Shown here in pieces: positions 1 through 7,310 of a stretch of 64,000 nt of DNA. Origin of the DNA: Pseudoxanthomonas sacheonensis (GTDB lineage: Bacteria > Pseudomonadota > Gammaproteobacteria > Xanthomonadales > Xanthomonadaceae); NCBI RefSeq assembly GCF_010093305.1, contig NZ_PDWS01000001.1:390833-454832 (forward strand), read 5' to 3'. Position 1 is the first letter of the stretch. Each line of letters opens with the position of its first letter. Below the pieces are notes generated by a model. It had not been told where the DNA came from, did not search any database, and was given only the letters and a program-made list of their open reading frames with translations. A program made the position numbers and the translations under genes.

Positions 1-1
1 A

Positions 2-652
2 GGCGCGACCCCATGGAAGCAGCAGCTGATGCTGGCCATCGGCGCTTTCTCCTGCGCGTTGATCATGGCGCCGGTGCTTAACTTGCTGGCGGCCGCTTAT
101 GGCATCGGTGCTCCGACCCCGGAACACCCCAATTCGCTCTCCGCACCGCAGGCCACCCTGATGGCGTCGGTGGCCAAAGGCATGTTCGGTGGCGTGTTGC
201 CATGGGGCATGATCGCCATCGGTGCCGGCATCGGCGCGCTCATCATCGCACTGGACGAATGGTTGAAATCGCGCAGCGCGAAATTCCGCGTGCCCGTGCT
301 GGCCGCGGCCATCGGCATCTATCTGCCGCTGGAATTGATGGTGCCCATCTTCCTTGGCGGCCTGCTCTCGCACTTCGTGCAGCGCAAGCACAAGGTCGAT
401 GATGACAATGAAGAAGAGAAGGACCGCATCCATCGTCCGGGCACATTGTTCTCCGCGGGCCTGATCACCGGCGAGGCGCTGATGGGCATCGCGATAGCGG
501 TTCCGATCGTGGTTTCGGGAAGCGCGGATGTACTGGCTTTGCCGGAAGCTTGGCGTTTCAACCAGTGGATCGGGCTGGTGGTGCTGGCAGTCGTGGGCTG
601 GCTGCTGTATCGCAGCGGGGCCAAGAAGCAGAACCTGCCGGCCTCGTCCTGA
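2..652 (+). CDS. OPT family oligopeptide transporter, C-terminal part
   Basis: Open from the left edge in the frame beginning at base 2, so only the last ~217 residues are present. OPT-family proteins are large inner-membrane, proton-coupled transporters for peptides or peptide-like metal chelates. The visible part has several hydrophobic segments, an early run of small and hydrophobic residues (ALIMAPVLNLLAAAYGIG), a glycine-rich membrane segment (WGMIAIGAGIGALIIAL), a charged cytoplasmic loop rich in D/E/K (about residues 130-145) and the final helix [15 protein letters not shown]. The layout resembles the bacterial OPT C-terminal half. The substrate cannot be told from the sequence. It is followed by a short spacer and a decayed gene on the other strand. 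Confidence 0.72.
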   Translation, partial: GATPWKQQLMLAIGAFSCALIMAPVLNLLAAAYGIGAPTPEHPNSLSAPQATLMASVAKGMFGGVLPWGMIAIGAGIGALIIALDEWLKSRSAKFRVPVLAAAIGIYLPLELMVPIFLGGLLSHFVQRKHKVDDDNEEEKDRIHRPGTLFSAGLITGEALMGIAIAVPIVVSGSADVLALPEAWRFNQWIGLVVLAVVGWLLYRSGAKKQNLPASS

Positions 653-703
653 CGCAGCGGCCGGCAAAGTCTGGTTCCATTCCCGGCAAAGGAATGGAAC
701 TGG

Positions 704-1100
704 CTATCGTGCCAGTGCGTGGACGGCCGGCCAATTGAGATAGATCGGGTTGCCGACGAGCAGCAGCTTGCCGTCGGCGCCGCGCACGTTCACGCGCAAC
801 CAGTGCCGCCCGCCCCATCGTTGCGCCAATCGAAACGCAGGGTCTGCGAGGTCTGCCCGATGGACAGGTCGGCTCCCGGTTGGAGGATGCGACCGTCCTC
901 GATCACCTCGATATGCGCGCCGGAAAGATTGCCGGCGCTCACCTCGAATTCGACCACGCTTGCCGACGGCGACGACAAAACGTCCCCAATCAGGGCTTCG
1001 GCACCGCCAGAGCGCGCACTGAAAGCCAGCGTGCGGTCGCGGCCAGGAAGCCGCAGCACATCGCGCCCCACCGCGCCGCGTGGCATGACTCCAGGCCTTT
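704..1100 (-). pseudogene. Remnant of a PHP-domain (CehA/McbA-like) metallohydrolase C-terminus, frameshifted
   Basis: On the minus strand one frame reads a beta-rich segment (RDVLRLPGRDRTLAFSARSG through IEVIEDGRILQPG to LRFDW) and then hits a stop. From about position 825 the next frame continues sensibly as RHWLRVNVRGADGKLLLVGN followed by PIYLNWPAVHALAR and a TAG at 704-706. A last strand ending in GNPIYLN is typical of the C-terminal domain of CehA/McbA-type PHP metallohydrolases of Xanthomonadaceae. The catalytic PHP domain is absent: upstream of ~1100 the strand is antisense to the S9 peptidase gene. I read this as a 5'-truncated, frameshifted relic. The family call is from memory of its C-terminal motif; the upstream limit is approximate. 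Confidence 0.5.
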
Positions 1101-1156
1101 GCGCCGGACTGCTGTTACGGCCTAACATCGGGGTTTTCCTGTCGCTGGAGCCCCGG

Positions 1157-3238
1157 ATGAAGCTGCGAACCGCCTTGTTGCCCCTCTGCCTGCTGGCCGC
1201 ATTGCCGGCCACGGCCGCTACGCGCGGATTCGACGTACGCGACATGGTGGCGCTGGACCGCGTGTCATCGCCGGTGCTGTCGCCCGACGGTGCGGTGGTC
1301 GTGTTCGCCCAGCGGCAGATGGACAAGGAAGTCGTCAAGGCCACGACAGGGCTGTGGGTACGCAATCTGCTGACCCGCGACATGGCGCCGCCCAAGCGCT
1401 TGACGCCCGAAGGCTGGAACGTGAACTCGCCTTCGTTCTCGCCCGACGGCAAAACCGTGTATTTCCTCAGCGGCAAATCCGGCACCCAGCAGCTGTATTC
1501 CATCGCTTCCAGCGGCGGCGCGCCGAAGCAGCTCACCGCTTTCGCATTGGACATCGGCAGCTACAAATTGTCGCCGGACGGCACCCGCGTCGCGTTCAGC
1601 ACGGATACTTTCGCCGACTGCAAGGCCGACTTCGCCTGCACGCAGAAGAAGCTCGACGACACCAAGGCCAGGAAAAGCACCGGCGTAATTTATGAAGGGC
1701 TGTTCGTGCGCCATTGGGACACCTGGAGCGATGGCCGCCGCAGTCGGCTGTTCGTGAGCGATTTGCCCGTGGGCAAGGCCAAGGCGACCACCGCCGCGAC
1801 CGCATTGACCGATTCGCTGGATGGCGATGCGCCTTCCAAACCTTTCGGCGACGCCAGCGAGTACGTCTGGTCGCCCGATGGAAAAACCCTGGTGGCCGGC
1901 ATCCGCGTGGCCGGAAAATCCGAAGCCTGGTCCACCAACTTCGACCTCTACCGCCTGAATGCCGACGGTACCGGCGCGCCGGTCAACCTGACCGCGGCCA
2001 ACAAGGCCTGGGATGCGGGTCCGGTATTCAGCGCCGACGGTAAAACGCTGTTCTATCGTGCGATGAAACGCCCCGGCTTCGAGGCCGACCGCTTCGCGCT
2101 GATGAGCATGGACGTGGGCAGCGGACAGGTCCGCGAGATCGCCGCGCATTGGGACCGTTCCGCCGACAACATCGTGCTGTCGCAGGATGGCGGCACCATC
2201 TTCACCACCGCGCAGGACACCGGCCAGCATCCTTTGTTCGCCGTCGAGATCGCCACCGGCAAGGCGGAGCAGATCGTCGGCGACGGCACCATCGGCGACT
2301 TCCAGGTCGCGGGCCAGACATTGGCCTTCACGCGCAATACGCTCAAGACCGGCGACCAGCTGTTCACCACCACCACGGCAGCAGGCGCCCCCCTGCGTGC
2401 GATCACGCCGAGCACGCAAGAGCGGCTCAAGGACGTGGCATTCGGCGATTTCGAGCAGTTCGACTTCAAGGGCGCCGGCGGCGATACCGTGCACGGTTAC
2501 GTGGTCAAGCCATGGAACTACGTGGAAGGCAAAAAATATCCGGTCGCGTTCCTGATCCATGGCGGTCCGCAGGGCAGCTTCGGCAACGGCTGGAGCTACC
2601 GCTGGAACCCGCAGACTTATGCGGGGCAGGGCTATGCGGTGGTGATGATCGATTTCCACGGCTCCACCGGTTATGGCCAGGCCTTCACCGATGCCATCAG
2701 CCAGGACTGGGGCGGCAAGCCGCTGGAAGACCTGCAGAAGGGCTGGGCGGCGGCGCAGAAGCAATACGCTTTCCTCGATGGCGCCAATGCCTGCGCGCTC
2801 GGCGCGAGCTACGGCGGCTACATGATCAACTGGATCGCCGGCAACTGGCATACGCCCGCTTCCGGCGCATGGAAGTGCCTGGTGGACCACGACGGCGTAT
2901 TCGACACGCGCTCGATGGGTTACGTGACCGAGGAGCTATGGTTCAGCGAATGGGAGAACGGCGGAACGCCGTATGAAAATCCCAAGAACTACGAGAAGTT
3001 CAACCCGGTCAACCATGTCGCCGAATGGCGCGTGCCCACGCTGGTGGTGCAGGGCGAGAAAGACTACCGCGTGCCTATCGACCAGGGTCTGTCCGCGTTC
3101 ACCGCTTTGCAGCGCAAGGGCATCGAATCCAAATTGCTGTATTTCCCCGATGAAAACCATTGGGTGCTCAAGCCGCAGAACAGCGTGCTGTGGCACGATA
3201 CGGTCAATGGCTGGCTGAAGCAGCACCTGGCCCCGTAA
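1157..3238 (+). CDS. Exported S9 family prolyl-oligopeptidase-like peptidase
   Basis: A 693-residue serine peptidase of the S9 (dipeptidyl/acylaminoacyl peptidase) type, which cleaves small peptides in the periplasm. The ATG at 1157 is chosen because it gives a clean signal peptide (MKLRTALLPLCLLAALPATA); the open frame runs 146 codons further upstream, but that part overlaps a relic gene on the other strand. The N-terminal half has the WD40-like propeller repeats of the family (several SPDG...V.F and SADGKTLFY blades). The C-terminal alpha/beta hydrolase domain has the nucleophile elbow GASYGG with Ser551, the Asp in QGEKDYRVP (Asp636) and the His in ENHW (His668), a complete triad. The next gene lies 69 bp downstream and may be cotranscribed. 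Confidence 0.88.
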   Translation: MKLRTALLPLCLLAALPATAATRGFDVRDMVALDRVSSPVLSPDGAVVVFAQRQMDKEVVKATTGLWVRNLLTRDMAPPKRLTPEGWNVNSPSFSPDGKTVYFLSGKSGTQQLYSIASSGGAPKQLTAFALDIGSYKLSPDGTRVAFSTDTFADCKADFACTQKKLDDTKARKSTGVIYEGLFVRHWDTWSDGRRSRLFVSDLPVGKAKATTAATALTDSLDGDAPSKPFGDASEYVWSPDGKTLVAGIRVAGKSEAWSTNFDLYRLNADGTGAPVNLTAANKAWDAGPVFSADGKTLFYRAMKRPGFEADRFALMSMDVGSGQVREIAAHWDRSADNIVLSQDGGTIFTTAQDTGQHPLFAVEIATGKAEQIVGDGTIGDFQVAGQTLAFTRNTLKTGDQLFTTTTAAGAPLRAITPSTQERLKDVAFGDFEQFDFKGAGGDTVHGYVVKPWNYVEGKKYPVAFLIHGGPQGSFGNGWSYRWNPQTYAGQGYAVVMIDFHGSTGYGQAFTDAISQDWGGKPLEDLQKGWAAAQKQYAFLDGANACALGASYGGYMINWIAGNWHTPASGAWKCLVDHDGVFDTRSMGYVTEELWFSEWENGGTPYENPKNYEKFNPVNHVAEWRVPTLVVQGEKDYRVPIDQGLSAFTALQRKGIESKLLYFPDENHWVLKPQNSVLWHDTVNGWLKQHLAP

Positions 3239-3307
3239 TCCTCTGCGGACCCGCGCTTCCGGCATCGCCGGCGGCGCGGCTCCGCATCGCGTCTGGAGCC
3301 GGATCCG

Positions 3308-4567
3308 ATGGCCATCGAAACCGCAGCGCCTTCCACCGCGCTGATCACCAACGACATCGTGCTGTTCGGTCTGATCGCCGGCACTTTGGGACTGGTGTTC
3401 TGGACCGCCTCGCGCGAAAGCGGGATGTGGAAGAAGTTCTACACCTATGTGCCGGCGTTGCTGCTCTGCTATTTCATTCCCGGCGTCTACAACAGCGTGG
3501 GCCTGATCGACGGCAACGCCAGCAAACTGTACAACCCCATCGCCAGCCGCGTGCTGTTGCCTGCGGCGCTGGTGCTGCTGACCCTCACCATCGATCTGAA
3601 GGGCGTGCTGCGACTGGGGCCGAAGCTGCTGCTGATGTACATAGGCGCATCGGTCACGGTGATGATCGGCGCGTTCTTCGCCTTCTGGGCGATGGGCATC
3701 CTGCATCCTCAAACAGTGGCCGGCGATACCTGGGCCGGCATGGCCACGTTGGCCGGCAGCTGGATCGGTGGCGGCGCCAACATGGTGGCGATGAAGGAAG
3801 TGTTCGCGGTCGACGAAACCACTTTCGGCCAGTTCGTGGTCGTCGACGTGGGCGTCGGCTACGTGTGGATGGCCGTGCTGATATTCCTGGCCGGTCGCGC
3901 CGAGGCGATCGATGCGCGCAGCGGCGCCGACACGCGGGCCATCGAGGATCTCAAGCAGCGTCTGGCCAGCTACCAGCAACAGCACGAGCGCGTGGCCTCG
4001 CTGTCGGATCTCATGGTGATCCTGGGCATCGCCTTCGGCGCGGTCGGCCTGGCCCATGCGGTGGCGGGTCCGGCATCGGCCTGGTTCGGCGCCAACGTCC
4101 CGTGGGCGAGGCAGGTCAGCCTGCACGAACCGTTCGTATGGGTAGTGGTGCTGTCCACGCTGATCGGCCTGGGATTGAGCTTCACCCGCGCGCGCACGCT
4201 GGATGGTGCCGGAGCTTCCAAGATCGGCGCATTGCTGCTGTACATCCTCATCGCCTGCATCGGCATGCAGATGGACATCAAGGCGTTGGCCGACCGGCCA
4301 TGGCTGTTCGCGCTGGGTTTGATCTGGATTTCGGTGCACATCGTCCTGCTGTGGTTGCTGGGCAGGGCGTTGAAGGTGCCGTTCTTCTATTTCGCCATGG
4401 GTTCGCAGAGCAACATCGGCGGGCCCGCATCGGCGCCGGTGGTGGCGTCGGTGTTCCATCCGTCGCTTGCGCCGGTGGGCGCATTACTCGGCGCGCTGGG
4501 TTATGCGACCGGTACGGTGTTGGCCTATATCGTCGGCATCACGTTGAAGGCGATGGCCGGAGCCTGA
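3308..4567 (+). CDS. DUF819 family membrane protein (YjcL-like)
   Basis: A 419-residue polytopic inner-membrane protein. It opens with a segment like ALITNDIVLFGLIAGTLGLV, continues with KKFYTYVPALLLCYFIPG, and carries the glycine-rich stretch LAGSWIGGGANMVAMKE and a late SQSNIGGPASAPVVA motif, all characteristic of DUF819 proteins. These have two structurally related halves of about five helices and resemble membrane transporters; their substrate is not established. A charged linker (about residues 195-235, rich in D, R, E and Q) separates the halves. The ATG at 3308 follows a GGAGCCGG ribosome-binding stretch. Role beyond putative transport is unknown. Confidence 0.78.
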   Translation: MAIETAAPSTALITNDIVLFGLIAGTLGLVFWTASRESGMWKKFYTYVPALLLCYFIPGVYNSVGLIDGNASKLYNPIASRVLLPAALVLLTLTIDLKGVLRLGPKLLLMYIGASVTVMIGAFFAFWAMGILHPQTVAGDTWAGMATLAGSWIGGGANMVAMKEVFAVDETTFGQFVVVDVGVGYVWMAVLIFLAGRAEAIDARSGADTRAIEDLKQRLASYQQQHERVASLSDLMVILGIAFGAVGLAHAVAGPASAWFGANVPWARQVSLHEPFVWVVVLSTLIGLGLSFTRARTLDGAGASKIGALLLYILIACIGMQMDIKALADRPWLFALGLIWISVHIVLLWLLGRALKVPFFYFAMGSQSNIGGPASAPVVASVFHPSLAPVGALLGALGYATGTVLAYIVGITLKAMAGA

Positions 4568-4586
4568 GCCTCTAAGGAACTGTGGA

Positions 4587-4746
4587 TTCCGTTCATGGTG
4601 AGCTTGCCCTATAACCGTTCGTGGTGAGCCTGTCGAACCACGCTTTTCGAGGGGAGGCCGGCTTGCTGTTACTGAAATGTCTCGCCAAGAGCGTGGTTCG
4701 ACAGGCTCACCACGAACGGATTCCCGACAGGCTCACCATGAACGGG
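4587..4746. repeat. Nested inverted repeat of the GTTCGTGGTGAGCCTGTCGAA family
   Basis: Two perfect 29-bp arms (4615-4643 and 4691-4719) face each other across a ~47-bp centre, and are flanked by a second, weaker pair (4587-4606 with 4724-4746) of the same core. Transcribed, it would form a long hairpin after the DUF819 gene and after the convergent effector gene. The same core recurs at 14045-14292. I see no gene in 4568-4787. Confidence 0.85.
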
Positions 4747-4787
4747 ATTACTTAATTCAGAGATTCCCTATTTAGAGATCGGATTCC

Positions 4788-6020
4788 TTAGAGCTGGACC
4801 GCACGCTGTTGGCGTTGCTCGACTTGCTGAGTCTGGCTTTGCTGCTGGTCCTGCTCGCGCAGTTGCGCTGCGCTGAGCCGTGCGGGAGTCTGGCTGGCCT
4901 GTTCCACATCGATGCGACTGCGCTGGTGAGCGGGGTCGTGCAATGCGCCCTGTACCGAGAACAGGCTGTCGCCGCGTTCGGAAGCCAGCACGTGGTCGAT
5001 CCGCTTCAACCCGTCCGAGCCTGCGCGTGCCGCAGTGCCGGCCGCGACATTGAAGAAGCGTTCGTCCTCGGCAAGACCCAATTGCTGGCGTTGCCCGGAC
5101 AGGCCATCGACCGCATTCCTGAGCAACCGGTTGGAAGTGCTGCCGGCGTCGCCGATGGTGTCGGGCCCCGCGCCGGGGTTGCGCTGGCGTACCTGCAGCT
5201 GCGCCAGGTCCTGCGCTTCCATCACCGCTTCGATGTAGTGCAGGTCCAGACGGTGCAGCAGCATCTTGCCGGGCACCAGGCGCTCGAAGAAGGTCAGCGG
5301 ATCGGGATCGGGCAGCTGGATCTTGTGCCCCGGCGCGTCCGGCATCGCCCACTTCAGCGGGATGCTGTCTTCCTGCAGGTGGGTGAGCAGTTCGTTCTTG
5401 ACGCGGTAGCTGCGGATCAGGCCCTGCTCGGCTTCCTGCTTGAGCACCTCGGCGTCGAAACCGTAGCGTTCCAGGGTCTTGTCGTGCACGCCAGCGGCGT
5501 TGAAGGTGACCGCGGGAACTTCGCTGACCATGCTCGCAGCGGCCGCCAGGCCGCCGCCGAGCGACTGCCCGGTCAGGACCACGTTGTTGCCGAAGGCCTG
5601 TTTGGCCTCCCGCGCCAGGGCGATGGCCTGGTCGTACTGCGCGTCCTCGAATCCAAGGCCCTGGCGGAAGTTGTGGCGCCAGTCCTTGCCTTCGTCGGTG
5701 CCGGCATAGGCCACCACCACGGCTCCGCTGGCATCCCGGTACAGCGAGGCGTCGAAGCCGCTCTTGCCATCGTGCAGCAGGCTGGGGTCGATGCCTGCGG
5801 CGCGCACTGCGGCATCGTCCATGCGTTGCCAGGTGCCGGGCAGGACCGGCGCGGACGAGGACTCGCCGCGGCGTGCGTCGGCGACGGCATAGTTGTCCTG
5901 TATCAGGGTCGACAACTCGCGATCCACCGCGTGCGGCTGCTGCCCTACGACATCGTCTGCGAAGCCGTTGCCGGTCGGCGTGGAGGAAGTAATGGAGGAC
6001 ATCCCTGTGGAAACGTTCAT
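4788..6020 (-). CDS. Putative T4SS effector (X-Tfe): lipase-like domain plus XVIPCD-type C-terminus
   Basis: A 410-residue protein without a signal peptide. Residues ~75-185 look like a lipase-type alpha/beta hydrolase: VVVAYAGTDEGKDWRHNFRQ, then the nucleophile elbow LTGQSLGG with Ser153. Residues ~297-377 contain GLKRIDHVLASERGDSLFSV and ALHDPAHQRSRIDVEQASQ. This matches my memory of the XVIPCD, the domain that docks effectors of Xanthomonas-type antibacterial T4SSs onto VirD4. A glutamine-rich tail (385-410) follows, also typical of these effectors. The likely role is a secreted lipase or phospholipase delivered into rival bacteria. It lies 75 bp downstream of an ankyrin lipoprotein on the same strand, the expected place for an immunity gene. 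No T4SS structural genes lie in the window. Substrate, Asp and His of the triad are unassigned. Confidence 0.75.
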   Translation of the reverse strand: MNVSTGMSSITSSTPTGNGFADDVVGQQPHAVDRELSTLIQDNYAVADARRGESSSAPVLPGTWQRMDDAAVRAAGIDPSLLHDGKSGFDASLYRDASGAVVVAYAGTDEGKDWRHNFRQGLGFEDAQYDQAIALAREAKQAFGNNVVLTGQSLGGGLAAAASMVSEVPAVTFNAAGVHDKTLERYGFDAEVLKQEAEQGLIRSYRVKNELLTHLQEDSIPLKWAMPDAPGHKIQLPDPDPLTFFERLVPGKMLLHRLDLHYIEAVMEAQDLAQLQVRQRNPGAGPDTIGDAGSTSNRLLRNAVDGLSGQRQQLGLAEDERFFNVAAGTAARAGSDGLKRIDHVLASERGDSLFSVQGALHDPAHQRSRIDVEQASQTPARLSAAQLREQDQQQSQTQQVEQRQQRAVQL

Positions 6021-6095
6021 GCGCGATTCCTTTGCGTGTGCGTGTCTTGGTGCACGGGTTTGGCGACGCCTGCCGGCGCCGCAGCTTCCAGCGGA

Positions 6096-6854
6096 TTACT
6101 GCGCGGCGATGCCGTTGGCCGCGAGCCAGTCGCGTACCTTCTGTCGCGACTGCCGGCCTTCGGCGTTGAGGCGCGCGTCCGAACCGGAGAACAACGCAGC
6201 CTGGAAGGTGTTGCCGCGACTGTCGGTGGCATTGGGGTCCACGCCCAGTTGCAACAGCTGCAGGACGCGCCCGGCATCGTTGACCTGCGCGGCCACGTGC
6301 AACAGGGAATTGCCCATCGAATCCGTGCGGTGGACATCGGCGCCGGCTTTCACCAGCAGGTCGAACTGCGCGTCGCGGCGGCTCTGCACCGCGCGGAAGA
6401 TCGGGGTCCGGCCGGCACGGGCACTGACCACGTCCACCGGGGCGCCATGTGCGACCAGCACCTGCAGATATTGAGGATCGTCGGCCATGGCGGCCATGTG
6501 CGCCACGGTCTCGCTGTCCATGCCCGGCTGGGCAGCGTTGGCGCCGGCTTCGAGCAATGCGGAGAGCGAGGCAGGTTTCCGGTTCCAGACCGCCCACTCG
6601 AGGAGAGTGACCTGATCATCGCCGCGCGCGGTCAAGTTGGCCGGCGCTGCGAGGGCGCGGATACGGGATACGTCCCCCTCGGCGACCGCATTGGCCAGCG
6701 GCACGACCGCAGGGTCGTGGAAAGGCATGGCGGAGGTGGGGTTGATCGCTGCGGACATGCTGGTTTGCTCCTTTGCACCGGCCGGATCGGCGGCGCATGA
6801 AACCATCAGGATGGAAGTTGCGAGTGCCGCCAGGGCGGGGACCTGCTTGCGCAT
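6096..6854 (-). CDS. Ankyrin-repeat lipoprotein, candidate immunity protein
   Basis: A 252-residue protein. The start at 6854 is preferred over an upstream ATG (6917) because it has a GGAAAGGAA ribosome-binding site and opens with a lipoprotein signal peptide: MRKQVPALAALATSILMVSC, with Cys20 in the lipobox. Residues +2/+3 are Ala, so sorting to the outer membrane is expected. From about residue 65 on there are four to five ankyrin repeats (for example AGRTPIFRAVQSRRDAQFDL and GNSLLHVAAQVNDAGRVLQL). Ankyrin repeats bind proteins. Gene order (this gene first, effector second, same strand, short gap) and a predicted periplasm-facing location suggest that it neutralises the neighbouring lipase-like effector. 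That role is inference; ankyrin lipoproteins also have other jobs. Confidence 0.7.
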   Translation of the reverse strand: MRKQVPALAALATSILMVSCAADPAGAKEQTSMSAAINPTSAMPFHDPAVVPLANAVAEGDVSRIRALAAPANLTARGDDQVTLLEWAVWNRKPASLSALLEAGANAAQPGMDSETVAHMAAMADDPQYLQVLVAHGAPVDVVSARAGRTPIFRAVQSRRDAQFDLLVKAGADVHRTDSMGNSLLHVAAQVNDAGRVLQLLQLGVDPNATDSRGNTFQAALFSGSDARLNAEGRQSRQKVRDWLAANGIAAQ

Positions 6855-7011
6855 TGCGGTTTCCTTTCCGGCTGCGTGGTTGCGGTCGCGGAATGTGGTG
6901 TTGCCCCGACGCGACAAGCCGATCCTAGCACCGCTTTTGCCGGGCGGATGTTTCGTTTTCGTTATCCGCAGGGATTATGCGAGCTGGGGTGGCGGGGTGA
7001 ACATGGGGAGC

Positions 7012-7036
7012 AGAGCCAGGCATTGCACCTGGCTCT
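7012..7036 (-). terminator. Hairpin after the cstA-ybdD unit
   Basis: A 9-bp perfect stem (AGAGCCAGG / CCTGGCTCT) with a 7-nt loop sits eight bases beyond the ybdD stop. There is no T-run on the minus strand side (the T-rich side is on the plus strand), so intrinsic termination is uncertain. The rest of the 6855-7043 spacer shows nothing else. Confidence 0.35.
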
Positions 7037-7043
7037 CTTTACC

Positions 7044-7268
7044 TCAGCAGCAGCGGAATCCGTTCTTGCCGCCGAAGCGCGCTTCCTGCCGTTCGCGGAA
7101 GAAGGTCTTGTAGTCCATCACTTCGCGCTCGGGATGTTTTTCCATCATGTGGCGCACGTAGTTGTCGTAGTCGGGCACGCCGCAGCACAGCCGCGCGGTC
7201 TGCACCAGGCGCCGCCATACGCGGCGGTGCGCCTGGTACTGGCCGGCGGGAACCAGTTCGGTTCCCAT
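7044..7268 (-). CDS. YbdD/YjiX family small protein (DUF466)
   Basis: A 74-residue protein with the family core RLCCGVPDYDNYVRHM and a C-terminal DYKTFFRERQEARFGGKNGF followed by RCC. YbdD/YjiX proteins are almost always encoded directly after CstA-type pyruvate or peptide transporters and are thought to support their activity. Here it follows cstA by 42 bp on the same strand, the usual arrangement. The ATG at 7268 gives the normal length for the family. Confidence 0.9.
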   Translation of the reverse strand: MGTELVPAGQYQAHRRVWRRLVQTARLCCGVPDYDNYVRHMMEKHPEREVMDYKTFFRERQEARFGGKNGFRCC

Positions 7269-7310
7269 CAGCGTGCTCCTATCGGTTGTGCGCTCATCAG
7301 CATGCTCCGT

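Noticed and set aside
719..1156. N-terminal extension of the S9 peptidase by 146 residues
   Set aside because: The extension is not protein-like, lies over the relic on the other strand, and the Met at 1157 starts a clean signal peptide.
4809..6800. Plus-strand 663-codon frame over the effector and ankyrin genes
   Set aside because: Antisense shadow; the minus-strand genes have ribosome-binding sites, signal sequence and domain motifs.
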